DNA from: Ascarosepion bandense
Taxonomy: Eukaryota; Mollusca; Cephalopoda; Sepiida; Sepiidae
Assembly: GCA_037127315.1 (NCBI GenBank)
Contig: JBBBDQ010000350.1
Coordinates: 4,910,001 to 4,974,000, forward strand
Direction of reading: 5' to 3'
DNA: 64,000 bases
A program made the position numbers and the translations under genes. The notes beneath the pieces are model-generated. The model was given only the letters and a program-made list of their open reading frames with translations. It was not told the DNA's origin and searched no databases. Shown here one piece after another: positions 1 to 10,060 of this stretch (its first letter is position 1; each line of letters begins with the position of its first letter).

Positions 1-90
1 TATCTTTTCCAATCTTTTCACTGTTACCTAGCCCCTTGCACATCAGTGGCGTTACCGCCTTGCTCGGGGTGATACGATTAAAAAAAAAAT
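1..90 (+). mobile_element. 3' end of a jockey/CR1-group LINE with A-tail
   Basis: The stretch reads into the LINE 3' end seen elsewhere (CACATCAGTGGCGTTACCGC, then TGCTCGGGGTGATACGATT and an A-run at about 81-90). The bases before it (TTTTCCAATCTTTTCACT) are the reverse complement of the unit triplicated at 1069-1470, so both come from the same LINE 3' UTR subfamily. The window edge cuts the element. Confidence 0.75.
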
Positions 91-436
91 TGCTAAATCC
101 ACTGTTAGGAAGGGTGGGTAACTGTGTCGGGTCAGGATGTTTTTTCCGCCTGAATCCATCCTGCATATATACAAATCAAGCATTCGTCCGTGCCAGAGTA
201 CTGATGTCATATTTGGTCAGTCGCCCCTGCTGTTCATCTCAGTGTTCTTGACAGGCTCCAAAGGAGAATCACTAATGTGATACGTACCGACTTGGCGGCT
301 CAACTCCAGCCACTTCCCCACCGACGGGATGTGGCTTTCCTCTGTCTGTTCTATAAATACTTTCATGGCTTCTGCTCCAACGAACTTAAGTCACTGGTTC
401 CCCTGCAACAGGTGTTTACTCATGCAACCCTACATA
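91..436 (+). pseudogene. LINE ORF2 C-terminal fragment (jockey/CR1 group)
   Basis: Translation gives the C-terminal post-RT region of the LINE ORF2: an FFPPESILHIYKS-like stretch in one frame, then HRRDVAFLCLFYKYFHGFCS and ELKSLVP in another. The same region is seen at 15.6, 44.9 and 54.8 kb. A frameshift near 215 breaks it and it stops abruptly at about 436. It lies directly after the A-tail of the preceding LINE end, in the same direction, so it is a second truncated copy or a rearranged one. Confidence 0.75.
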
Positions 437-593
437 ACATTGGGTGTAACGAAAAAGTTTTGGGGCCCCTCGGCGTGGTGTAATGGTTAGCAAGCTCGTC
501 TCGCTAAAATCATTATAACGTTCCTCATTGCGTACTCCCTATTTTAGGCTGGGTGTAACGGAACAGTTTTTCTTATAAACCATTTTACTATTC
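437..593. other. Unassigned; contains a tRNA-like promoter fragment
   Basis: Around 472-500 the bases GTGGTGTAATGGTTAGCA resemble a tRNA A-box region of the kind found at SINE heads; no matching B box follows, so no tRNA is called. TGGGTGTAACG occurs twice (about 441 and 551), suggesting a short duplication. No ORF of note. Confidence 0.3.
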
Positions 594-1006
594 CAGGTAT
601 ACCTCAAGTTACGTCGTTTCGAGTTAAGTCGTTCTCGCTTATATATAGAAGAATAAAAATCAACTTTAAAAAAATTATTCGACTTTACGTCTGTCCACTA
701 CAAATACTGAAGTCGTAATATCAGTAAAAAGCGTTGAAAGCAAATAAAATCCTGTTACTGTACAATAAATAAGAATAAAAGTATATAAAATCAGATGAAA
801 ATAAGTAAATTTACAGCAAATGTTCATGTAATCATCATAAATCCTAGAGAATAAAATATGAAAACATCTGTGACTCTGTGCTTTCGTCTTATTTGATCCT
901 GGCAATTTACAGTCATTTATGTCCACTAAATAAATAAATAAATTGTATGTACATATGGATAAATTTAAGATGAATTACATTATTTTCTACTATCACATTT
1001 TGTTTT

Positions 1007-1068
1007 TTTTTAATCGTATCACTCCGAGCAAGGCGGTAACGCCACTGATGTGCAGGGGGCTACATAGG
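1007..1068 (-). mobile_element. Jockey/CR1-group LINE 3' end
   Basis: Read on the minus strand this is the standard LINE 3' end: GTAGCCCCCTGCACATCAG, GCGTTACCGCCTTGCTCGG, GATACGATT, then an A-tail at 1007-1016. It leads straight into the triplicated 3' UTR unit at 1069-1470. No ORF2 is left. Confidence 0.75.
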
Positions 1069-1470
1069 AGTGAAAAGATTGGAAAAGAGAAAACCGGAAA
1101 CCGCATCCTAAACAGGAATCAAGGGATGAGCCTCTACACCTGTTCAATAGACGAGGGTGGAGTGTGAACCGGGCGATAGTTTAGTCTATATACTCCAACT
1201 GAAAAAAAAAGAAAGAAAAAAGTGAGAAGATTGGAAAAGAGAAAACCGGAAACCTCATCCTAAACAGGGAACAAGGGATGAGCCTCTACACCTGTTCAAT
1301 AGACGAGGGTGGAGTGTGAACCGGGCGATAGTTTAGACTATTTACTCCAATTGAAAAAAAAAGTGAGAAGATTGGAAAAGAGAAAACCAGAAACCGCTTC
1401 CTAAACAGGGAACAAGGGATGAGCCTCTTCGCCTGTTCAATAGACGTGGGTGGAGTGTGAACCGGGCTTT
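1069..1470 (-). repeat. Three tandem copies of a ~145-bp LINE 3' UTR unit
   Basis: Copies begin at about 1070, 1222 and 1363 (GTGARAAGATTGGAAAAGAG), giving periods of 152 and 141 bp. The spacing differs because an A/G-rich joint after TTTACTCCAAYTGAAAAAA changes length. Each unit ends AGTGTGAACCGGGC. Only the first copy is attached to a LINE terminus, so the array grew by tandem duplication of that element's 3' UTR. Confidence 0.85.
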
Positions 1471-1862
1471 TTTTATTTGTTATTTAACCTTACAAAATAA
1501 TTTTATTTTGTAATGTTTTAGAGCAAACGACATTCACAAATAAAGAGTTTGCGATGTACTGTAAAGATCGCGAAATTGTCAATATCTACATTTACAAGTA
1601 TGTATGTAAATGTATTCGTATACTTAGATTATTTCTTCTGGACTATATTAAAGACTAAAATTTATCTGTTCGTAAGCTTCAAATAGATTCCTATTGACTA
1701 TATATTATTAAAATGTATTTATAAATAAAATACAGAACTGGGAATGTTTAGTGACAAGTAAATTTGGAGACAAGTAAATTCGACTTTAGTCATTTTTCGA
1801 TTTAAGTCGCTTCTCCTGGAATAAATTAACGACGTAAGGTGAGGTATACTTTTATATTATAT

Positions 1863-2904
1863 TAGCAGTATAGCATGGCGTTGCTCGGGTTTTTTTAGTG
1901 GTTATGTTGAAATGTTATGGTTAAGTGCTTATTCAAAAAGCTCCAGTCTGAGGTTGATGTGACGCGTTTGTTAAAAACGCGAAGTAAGTATTGGTTTTTG
2001 TTGTATTTGTAAAACGGGATTCATTCTTGATGAATTTTGCCAAGAAAAGGGAATGATTTATGTAAAATTGGATAAACGTGGGCGGGTGTTACGGGAGCCT
2101 ATAATGTGATGCGATGACGTTGTGATGCAGAAGTAGATACCTTGTCCTTGCAATGTCGGAGTGTTTGGCATCTTGTAGAAAACCTGAAACTGTTATGGCA
2201 TATGACAAGGTAGAAGTTGCAAAGAAAACAACAAAGAGTTTCGGAGAAAAAGCAATATTTTCCATTCATTTTTGCTGCATCCTGTATGAGAATTGAAATT
2301 TTTGTTGATCAGACGTTGATCTACCTGTGACTCGATTTTGGTTGAGTTGGAGTGAAGTGTTTTGGAGAAATGCATAAAAGTGCGCAAAAGACCACATGAA
2401 ATTATGTTTGTCGTTGATTTTTGACAAAATCTGTACATTGATTTGAAAATTTGTGCATATCAAAGGTTCGGGCCTTGAGCTACAAGTTACCCGATTTTGG
2501 TTGAATTAGCTTAACGTGTCTTAAAGGAGAAGGATTCGTAAAATCTTAACGTTTCGGTGATTGATTGGAAAAAAAATTGCGTACATCAAAGGGTCATCTC
2601 ATGATCGACAAGTAACCAAATTTTGGTTGAAATTGAACCAAGGTTTTCGGAGGAGTAGGGTTCGTTAGAATGGAGATACAAACACACAGACAGACAGATA
2701 GACAGACAGATACAGAGACATATCCATATATATATATATATATATATGGATAGAACCTAATGAGCCAGACAAACCTACCTAGGTTTCTCCTAAACGGATC
2801 GTCAGGGAAAGCTTTCCAATTTTATTTGAAATCGGACCAAAGGTCTTGGAGGAGTAGGGTTCGTTAGAATAGAGGCACAAACAGACAGACAGAAAGACAT
2901 ATCC

Positions 2905-2960
<56 letters not shown>
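1863..2960 (-). mobile_element. Divergent Helitron-like element
   Basis: The left edge TTAGCAGTATAGCATGGCGT then TGCTCGGGT is a degenerate version of the CTAG / CCCGGCGTTGCTCGGG end of the Helitron-like family at 28, 30 and 40 kb. Inside, the phrase GGAGTAGGGTTCGTTAGAAT recurs at about 2655 and 2850, each followed by CAGACAGACAGA runs, ATATCC and (TA)n, so the distal part is duplicated. The 5' TC end was not located. No protein-coding capacity. Confidence 0.5.

Positions 2961-2973
<13 letters not shown>
2910..2973. repeat. (TA)n(GA)n microsatellite
   Basis: A compound run: TA repeats to about 2940, then GA repeats to about 2973. Confidence 0.95.
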
Positions 2974-2976
<3 letters not shown>

Positions 2977-3091
2977 CTTCATTTAATGCATAGGAGGTAA
3001 CTCCAAAATAGAAACCAAAAGACTTAAAATAACAAAATAACCGCCATCAGCTTGCAATAACACCTGAGCACGGCGTTATAATTCCCTAGAG

Positions 3092-3190
3092 CAGTGTTTC
3101 TCAACCAATGTTCCCCGGAACCTTGGGGTTCCTCATGACGTCGCTTGGGGTTCAACGAGATACAGTTGAATAAATAGATTAATGCATTTT
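3092..3190 (+). mobile_element. hAT-like terminal sequence
   Basis: CAGTGTTTCTCAACC followed by TTCCCCGGAACC and GGGGTTC words matches the ends typical of non-autonomous hAT transposons (established family pattern). The matching inverted end was not found within the next several hundred bases, so this is a solo or decayed end. Confidence 0.4.
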
Positions 3191-3692
3191 TGTTGAATCC
3201 TATATTCATAATCTTACTATGCACATACGGCATATTGTTGGAAAGTCTTTGGTTATTATAATAAAGGCTTCAACCTCTTATATTATTTAGAATTATGATA
3301 ATCATAGAGAATGTATTTGAAGCTATAGGGGAAGGTTAATGTTATATAACTTAATTATGATATTGTAATATATTTATTAATACATAGATGTTTAGTAGAT
3401 TATTATTTCACTGAAAGATTCCAACCGTTAACAACTTACTTTCAATTTCTTTTAAGTTATTTATAAAAAGTTTGCTTGATACTGGTATACATAATTTCGC
3501 TACTATATTAAGCAGATTTGTATTTTATTTTATTATTCACACACATAGTAATGTTACCGACATATAAACGCATTAAACCACCCATGATTTGTTTATATAC
3601 GCTTGACACATGCATTAATTTTGCATACATTCATTTAAACAGACATTTATACACATATTTAGAAATAAGAATCTATTGCTTTTATTACACAT
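3191..3692. other. AT-rich, no feature recognised
   Basis: No repeat end or coding signal recognised. GAAGCTATAGGGGAAGGTTA at about 3328 recurs in altered form at about 30490, so part of this belongs to an unnamed dispersed repeat. Confidence 0.4.
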
Positions 3693-3693
3693 G

Positions 3694-3759
<66 letters not shown>
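3693..3759. repeat. (CA)n microsatellite
   Basis: Long uninterrupted CA run. The open frames across it (poly His-Thr or Cys-Val) are artefacts. Confidence 0.97.
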
Positions 3760-3761
<2 letters not shown>

Positions 3762-4010
3762 CCTCCAACAGCTCAACCAGCATAAGGTATTCGTGATGTA
3801 AGCACTATAAATAACAGCAGCATTCAGTAGAAACAAAAGAATCTAGAAAGAAACAGTTTCCGCTAACCTCACTAACTTTGCTTTTCCATCCATTAACCTC
3901 CACACACGAAACTGTGATATAATCAGCGGGCTAAATAAGTCGAGTTATTTGGTTTAAAACCAGAAATTGACAGTCGCCATGCAGTAGTGATTCCTACACG
4001 CACGCACACG

Positions 4011-4013
<3 letters not shown>

Positions 4014-4086
<73 letters not shown>
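4014..4086. repeat. (CT)n(AT)n microsatellite
   Basis: CT run to about 4050 followed by AT run to about 4085. The 250 bp before it show no feature. Confidence 0.95.
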
Positions 4087-4090
<4 letters not shown>

Positions 4091-4105
4091 ATTATTTTTA
4101 TCACT

Positions 4106-4830
4106 ATTGCTTTTAATCCGCCCTTCATTGCTTATAATCACCTTTCATTAAATTAATTACCTGTTCATTTATTCTAATCACTTTTTATTAAATTAATCAC
4201 CGCGTCATGGTTTTTAATCACTTTTCATTAAAATAATCACCCCTCACTGTTATTAATTACTTTTCAATAAATTAAACGGACCCACATGATTTTAATCACC
4301 TTTCATTGAATTAATCCCTTCTCAATCTTTTTAATCCCCTTTCTTTAAATTAATCACCCTGGCAGTGCTTTTGATCGTCTTTCATGAAATTAATCACACC
4401 TCATTTTTTGTCAACTTTCATTAAATTATTCGCTCCTAATGTTTTTAATTACCTCTCATTAACTTAACTACTTCTTCAGTTTGAATTCATTTTTATTAAA
4501 TAAAACATACACTGGTTGCTTTTAATCATCTGTCATTAAATTAATCACCTCCTCATTTTTTAATCACTTTTCTATAAATTAATCACCCCTTTATTGTTTA
4601 TAATCTCTTTTTATTAAATTAATCACTCCCTGGTTGTTTTTAATCACCTTTCATTAAATTAATCAAACATTATCGTTTTTTAAACACTTTTCATTAAATT
4701 AATCACCCCTCATTGTTTGTAATCACCTTTTGATAAATTAATCCCCCCTTATTCTTTTTAATCGCTTTTCATTCGATTAATTACCTTGTCATTGTTTTTG
4801 AGCGCTTTTTATTAACTTAACACCTTCTTT
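4106..4830. repeat. Degenerate ~50-bp minisatellite, about 14 copies
   Basis: The phrase TTTTTAATCACCTTTCATTA, followed by AATTAATCACC and CCTCATTG, recurs about every 50 bp with many substitutions. Copies are diverged from each other throughout, so the array is old. No open reading frame. Confidence 0.85.
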
Positions 4831-5027
4831 ATTGTCTTGAGTTTTCGGAGTAGACACAAAATTTTCTAAGATCCTCTGGATAAATTCCTTTTCTTTAAAA
4901 GGCGTTAATTTATCCTTATGATCAGATCAATTATGAGGAGACGCTAATGAATTTTAAGTGTGCTGTTTATTTATATTCATATCGTTTGATATTTGATCTA
5001 ATCATCACGTTATCTCACCTATGTATT

Positions 5028-5033
<6 letters not shown>
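4831..5033. repeat. Dispersed repeat copy shared with 6337-6402
   Basis: ATCAGATCAATTATGAGGAG near 4921 and the following GCTAATGA...TATTCATATC match 6337-6402 (ATCAAACCAATTATGAAGAG ... TATTCATATC) in the same direction. Family unknown. Confidence 0.5.
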
Positions 5034-5093
<60 letters not shown>

Positions 5094-5665
5094 CTTTAAT
5101 CCAAAACTGAAAAGTAGGAAGGTAAATCCCAAGAACCTGATCCTAATTAATATTAAAATTTTAATATTAAAAATGATACAGGAGGAGAACTCAATGTAAT
5201 TAAAATTACAGAGCCAATATAAAGTAAAATAAATTTTCAAAATTCAAAAATGTTGAATGAACATTTCAACATGAAATCCCTAAGAGAGATTTCACGTATC
5301 CTCAGCAACAGTCCATATTCCAAAATGAGAAAAAAAATTGTTTAACCCAATTCTCAATTGAACGACTTCCCTTCCTTAACCCTTTTCCTTTGTAAAGCTA
5401 GACATGCCAAAGTTTTCATCTCTTCACTTACAACTCTATCTAAAAGTAAAAACCAAAAATACACTGATTTACAAAAAATATTTTTGTGACGTAAATTTCT
5501 CAAATCTTAACCGTCAGTTTTTTATTTATTTTTTTATTTCTCTTTTTAATTTTATTTTTTTCTCATTTTTGAATATGGACTGTTGCTGAGGATACGTGAA
5601 ATCTCTCTTAAGGATTTCATGTTGAAATGTTCATTCAACATTTTTGAATTTTGAAAATTTATTTT

Positions 5666-5716
<51 letters not shown>
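5034..5716. mobile_element. Fold-back element with ~120-bp arms, (TA)n on both sides
   Basis: The left arm, about 5214-5337, and the right arm, about 5552-5672, are near-perfect reverse complements (TTGAATGAACATTTCAACAT, GATACGTGAAATCTCTCTTA on the right). The loop of roughly 215 bp (5338-5551) is AT-rich and non-coding. A (TA)n tract lies at 5034-5088 on the left, separated by 125 bp, and a second one begins right at the arm end (5672-5716). Structure suggests a fold-back/MITE-like element or an inverted duplication. Confidence 0.75.
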
Positions 5717-5719
<3 letters not shown>

Positions 5720-6250
5720 AATAGTTGCTAGAATGATTTATAAAAGCATAGTATCACTACACAAATATTCTCGTGTTTTGGAGAACAACTGCTCCTCTTC
5801 AGGTGATTTGTGGAACTGAAAATTAATGGTGGAAACGATTTATTTTTGGGAATGTGATATGTAGGTGATGTGGGGAATGGGAATTTAGTATGTCTAAGCT
5901 GGTCCATCGGCAGATTGTAAGCATAGAGATACAGCTTTGGGTTAGGAGATGGGGGCGAGGTAGTTTAGTTTTGGACAGGTCACTTTTTAGTTATGTCTGG
6001 GTAATTCTCATAATGGTATGTTAGGGTTTTTTTTTTTAAATGGGCAGACACTTTTTATTTTACTGCTATCTATGAGTGAATGAAATAGAGTGTCTATTTT
6101 GTGTTGTATGGATTTATTTTATTTTATTAATGTAATATTCATTTTTTATTTTGTGGATTATCGAGCACTCTTTATAAAAGTAAATGCTTGATCAGTGGGT
6201 TTAAAATTTACATGTTCTATCATATTCTTACAATATATATATATATCATC
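5717..6250. other. No feature recognised
   Basis: AT-rich sequence without recognisable repeat ends or coding frame. Confidence 0.4.
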
Positions 6251-6254
6251 CTTC

Positions 6255-6340
6255 ACAGATAGCACAACGCAACCTTCAAGCGCTAAGTACACACTGACCG
6301 TTACATAATTTAAATTTTTGGTTATCGCCATGTTTATGAT
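6255..6340 (+). repeat. Dispersed repeat, copy 1 (copy 2 at 7015-7115)
   Basis: CCTTCAAGCGCTAAGTACAC and ATAATTTAAATTTTTGGTTA match ATCTTCAAGCGCTGTGTATA and ACAATTTAAATTTATGGTTA at 7015-7115, in the same order and direction. The SINE fragments at 6590-6990 lie between the two copies. Confidence 0.6.
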
Positions 6341-6589
6341 CAAACCAATTATGAAGAGAGGCTAATGTAATTGAATGCGGTGTTTTGTATATATTCATAT
6401 CTCTATGTATTTCCCCCCCCTCTCTCTATATATATATGTATATATATGTATACGAAAGTTTACGAAATGGATTACCTCTGACATATTTTGAATTTATTTG
6501 CTTAATCATTATTTTGAATAGATACTCGTATTTGAGTAGATCCTCTGTTTTTATTAAAGATGTATATAATTAAACAGCGTATTTATTTT

Positions 6590-6705
6590 TCATCTACTCG
6601 CCTGAACACTCGAGAAATCTTGTTTGGAAAATATGCGTCCCTCGGTAGGATTCGAAACTGCATTCCCTAGAATAGAAATTGCTCTTGAGCACACGCTTTC
6701 CCGAT
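6590..6705 (-). mobile_element. tRNA-derived SINE-B fragment
   Basis: On the minus strand it holds a B-box-like GTTTCGAATCCTACCGAGGG followed by ACGCATATTTTCC and ACAAGATTT. The same order appears on the plus strand at 6893-6990. The A-box region is poorly preserved. Confidence 0.5.
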
Positions 6706-6785
6706 GTTCCGTAAATAAATTGTCTTTGTTTACATTAAGATATGAAAACAGAGCGCATATGAATATTTGAAAAGTCGAAAGAATC

Positions 6786-6880
6786 AGTAAAGTGCCATAC
6801 CTGATACACGCTTGGGTGATCATGTCTCGAAAGAGACATGATTGACTGGGCAGAAGATTACCCTTCATTAGGTTGCCATT
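6786..6880 (-). mobile_element. SINE-A 3' fragment
   Basis: Contains the SINE-A 3' body: AGTGCCATACCTGATACACG, ATCATGTCTCGAAAGAGACA and GACTGGGCAGAAGATTA. The tRNA head is missing; the copy is cut at about 6880, where SINE-B begins on the other strand. Confidence 0.75.
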
Positions 6881-6892
6881 ACGATCTTGAGT

Positions 6893-6990
6893 CCTATATG
6901 GTCGAATGGTTAAGAACCGAATGGCGTTTTCCCCTCGGGGACACAGTTTAGAATCCTACTGAAGGACGCTTATTTTCATAACAAGATTTA
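6893..6990 (+). mobile_element. tRNA-derived SINE-B fragment
   Basis: GGTCGAATGGTTAAGAA resembles an A-box region and GTTTAGAATCCTACTGAAGG a decayed B box, then ACGCTTATTTTC and ACAAGATTT as in the minus-strand copy at 6590-6705. Confidence 0.5.
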
Positions 6991-7014
6991 TTTATATATA
7001 AATGTACATATTAT

Positions 7015-7115
7015 CCCCCGCCGATAACACAACTGCGACTTTCATGCATAACACGATCTTCAAGCGCTGTGTATAGACTGACTATTACACAATTTAAATT
7101 TATGGTTATTGCAAT
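7015..7115 (+). repeat. Dispersed repeat, copy 2 (copy 1 at 6255-6340)
   Basis: Same-direction partner of 6255-6340; see shared words there. Identity is moderate. Confidence 0.55.
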
Positions 7116-7327
7116 GTTGGTGTAGTTTTTTTTTTATTATACTAGGATTACAATTTTAATTCAAAAATATATTTTCTATATAAAATTAACATGGTTTCCG
7201 ATATATGTAAAATATTTTAGAGTTATGAATATTAATTTTTAGGTTATTTTCAAGCATAACGATATATTACTTGTTCTTTAAAAATACATCACTTAAATTA
7301 AAAATTAACCTTTATTAAACATTAATC

Positions 7328-7573
7328 TTAAAAATCAATCTTCATTAACGTATCTAAGCAGATATTTATTTTATGCTTACATCTAATCATCAATTCATTT
7401 TTATTGTTTAATAAGCTAGAGTTATGTAAGCGTTTTAAGATAACTAATTTTCTAGCAAGGTATAAATTATATTTATTTCCTTTCCTGTAATAAGATTTGG
7501 CTCTAGCTACAATCTCTAAGGTGATAAAAGAAGTCTTATCATCATTAGATAATAAATCATTAGAATAGATCAT
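7328..7573 (-). CDS. Unrecognised 81-codon lysine-rich open frame
   Basis: An open frame encodes a Lys/Asn/Leu-rich peptide with no family I recognise. Its first codons run into the 13-bp satellite (7545-7982), so a start there is not credible. The composition is what AT-rich DNA yields by chance, and no splice or promoter context was seen. Listed only because nothing else explains the segment 7116-7545. Confidence 0.12.
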   Translation of the reverse strand: MIYSNDLLSNDDKTSFITLEIVARAKSYYRKGNKYNLYLARKLVILKRLHNSSLLNNKNELMIRCKHKINICLDTLMKIDF

Positions 7574-7982
7574 TAGAATAGATCATTAGAATAAGTCATT
7601 AGAATAGATCATTAGAATAGATCATTAGAATAAATCATTAGAATAGATCATTAGAATAGATCATTAGAATAAGTCATTAGAATAAGTCATTAGAATAGAT
7701 CATTAGAATAGATCATTAGAATAAGTCATTAGAATAGATTATTAGAATAGATCATTAGAATAAGTCATTAGAATAGATCATTAGAATAAGTCATTAGAAT
7801 AGATCATTAGAATAGATCATTAGAATAAATCATTAGAATAGATCATTAGAATAGATCATTACAATAGATCATAAGAATAGATCATTAGAATAGATCACTA
7901 GAATAAATCATTAGAATAGATCATTAGAATAAGTCATTACAATAGATCATTAGAATAGATCATTAGAATAGATCATTAGAAG
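7545..7982. repeat. 13-bp satellite array, about 33 copies
   Basis: The unit ATCATTAGAATAG repeats with almost no length variation. Most differences fall at one spot, giving GATC, AGTC or AATC before ATTAGAAT. The unique word AGAAGTCTTATCATCATT lies just left (about 7526) and is repeated just right (about 7979), so the array sits between copies of a short duplicated flank. The 13-bp period shifts frame each unit, so it is not coding. Confidence 0.95.
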
Positions 7983-7995
7983 TCTTATCATCATT

Positions 7996-8487
7996 CTTTA
8001 ATTGCTTGAAATATTTAGAGAGAGAAGTTTTTTTTTTTTCATTTTATATTGCCTAAAGTCATTTGATGATGGTAGAAACGAAATTCCAGGGGTTTTCAAT
8101 GTAACGAAAATAAAATTTAACATCATTACCTGAAGGAATGACGTTTAACGGGCAGATCTTATTTTTTCAGCAGTTGCATTCATTTTTTTTTTTTTTTAGA
8201 AAGTTACCGTTTTTGCGAAGGTTGGAAATATATTTATTTAGTATAATATTGTTATGTTAAGATACAGATTTATCGATGTTACTAACACGTCGAAAGCTGT
8301 TCTTAACATTATTTGGTTATCAATATTTTTAGTGTTGATGAATTATTAAAGAGCTTATGAATTAAGTTTAGGAAAATTCTTCCAAATTTGCCTTGAACAT
8401 TACAACTAAAAGATGGATAAAATCATATAATGTTAAGCTTAGGGTATTTCTGCGTTTTTTTATAAATATTCTAAATAATCACTATGG
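7996..8487. other. No feature recognised
   Basis: AT-rich; contains T-runs near 8030 and 8186 but no repeat ends or coding frame I recognise. Confidence 0.4.
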
Positions 8488-8838
8488 TTGCTTAACTCTA
8501 AACGCTATTTCTATGCGATGTCAGTTCTTCAATATGACAGTGAATGTTGGACCATATCATCAAAGATGAAGGAAAAACTTGAAGCGATCGAAATGTGGTT
8601 CTACAGAAGGATGCTGCGGATATCATGGATCGAGTATTTGAGCAATGGTGAGGTTTTGGAAAGGGTGGAAACGAAAAGGAAATTAATACTGAACATCAGA
8701 AAAAGACAGCTAAAGTTTCTGGGACATGCAATGAGGAAGGAAAGTGATACTAACAAGCCACATAGAGGGGAAAGAGATAGGGAAAAGCAGCGAATAACAT
8801 ATTTGAAGGGTCTGAGCGGGTGGATGACAGAATCTTAG
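8488..8838 (+). pseudogene. RTE-type LINE ORF C-terminal fragment
   Basis: About 115 codons remain open. The frame carries the post-RT region typical of RTE elements: SVLQYDSECWTISSKM, a WFYRRMLRISW stretch, an ETKRKLIL stretch and KFLGHAMRKE. The better-preserved copy at 46592-48035 shows the same order. After the Lys/Arg-rich KQRITYLKGLSGWMTE portion it stops at 8838, and the final GHGT-type end is missing. The 5' boundary is abrupt in AT-rich DNA. Confidence 0.85.
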
Positions 8839-8844
8839 CTTTTT

Positions 8845-9190
8845 TTGAGTTTGTGGCCTTTTTCATTACGCTATGCTGTTTGTGAGAAGCGATTAAAACA
8901 ATTTCAAAAAATAATTACAAAAATACTTTGATCTTTCATTTTAAGAATAGCATCAGCGTTTTGACGATGGCGTTTTTCATTGCGCTATGCTATTTGTTAA
9001 AAAAGATTTTTTTTTTAAATTAAAAAAATAATTAAGAAAATACTTTGGTCTTTCGCATTAATAATAAAATCAACGTGTTGGCGATAAAACTTAATTTTCA
9101 TTAAGTTTGTAGCCTTTTTCATTACGCTATGCTGTTTGTTAGAAAAAATTTAACAATTCAATAAAAAAAAACAAAAAAACAATTTGGTCT
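8845..9190. repeat. Three degenerate tandem copies, 115-141 bp
   Basis: GTGGCCTTTTTCATTACGCT begins at about 8853, its variants at about 8968 and 9109; each is followed by ATGCTRTTTGTTAG, A-runs and CTTTGRTCTTTC. It starts right after the RTE fragment. Confidence 0.8.
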
Positions 9191-9244
9191 TTCCTGTTTT
9201 TCTCCGTTAAGTAGTGGAGGTGCCTATAACACACTATACACCGG

Positions 9245-9245
<1 letters not shown>

Positions 9246-9324
<79 letters not shown>

Positions 9325-9741
9325 AAAGTAAAATAAATTACAAGTATATGCACATAAACGCGCACACATGACACAGTCACGGACACGCACACACCACGAG
9401 ATAAAGCAAATAAATAAAACAACAGTAATAAAAAAAATCTTCTTCAAATTAGGCAAAATTTAAACTAACGGTCAGGTCACACATACTTAGATAAATCACA
9501 CATTAAAGCAGACCGATATCGCACACACACACACACACACACAAAATAAAGTAAAATAAATTACAAGTATACGCACATAAACGTGCACACATGACACAGT
9601 CACGGACAAGCACACACCACGAGATAAAGCAGATAAATAAAACAACAGTAATAAAATAAATCCTCTTCAAATTAGGCAAAATTTAAACTAACGGTCAGGT
9701 CACACATACTTAGATAAATCACACATTAAAGCAGACCGATA

Positions 9742-9801
<60 letters not shown>
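9246..9801. repeat. Two 200-bp direct copies alternating with three (CA)n tracts
   Basis: Units at about 9321-9520 and 9544-9743 are nearly identical (AAATAAAGTAAAATAAATTA, CATGACACAGTCACGGAC, TTAGGCAAAATTTAAACTAA). (CA)n tracts sit before, between and after (9246-9320, 9521-9543, 9744-9801). Recombination between CA tracts is the simplest cause of the duplication. Confidence 0.95.
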
Positions 9802-9930
9802 GCACTCGCTACAATTAATGACAGCAGCAACTAGGAATGACCATTCCTTGAAAAGCACAGACTCACTCGGACAGACACACGCTCCTCTGCCATTCTGATG
9901 ATGAGATTTTGATCTCGAAATATATATGTA

Positions 9931-10009
9931 TAATAAATAAGTAATACCCCAAAACTTCTTTCCCTTCCATTATTTTACTAAACGCATTGTGACAGCCTTC
10001 AAGACCTAA

Positions 10010-10060
<51 letters not shown>

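Larger units (their letters stand above)
594..1853. mobile_element. Possible DNA transposon bounded by ~100-bp inverted ends
   Basis: The left end (about 597-700) begins GTATACCTCAAGTTACGTCG; the right end (about 1755-1853), reverse-complemented, begins GTATACCTCACCTTACGTCG. Similarity continues inward through AAGTCG and TCGACTTTACGTCTGTCC-like words, with gaps. The 1.05 kb between them holds no transposase I recognise; it holds a LINE 3' end with tandem repeats (1007-1470) that would be a later insertion. The superfamily is not identified. Confidence 0.4.

Noticed and set aside
469..520. tRNA gene
   Set aside because: Only an A-box-like word; acceptor and T arms do not pair and no B box is present. 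The same verdict holds for 49920-50158 and 6893-6990, which are SINE heads.
3518..3836. Frames of 73-92 codons over (CA)n, also at 9139-9456, 11211-11553, 22521-22883, 24397-24586 and 25363-25545
   Set aside because: They are poly His-Thr, Cys-Val or Ile-Tyr translations of dinucleotide repeats; openness follows from the repeat.
7545..7982. CRISPR array
   Set aside because: Units of 13 bp are contiguous with no spacers; the context is a eukaryotic satellite. The same applies to the 72-bp and 50-bp arrays.
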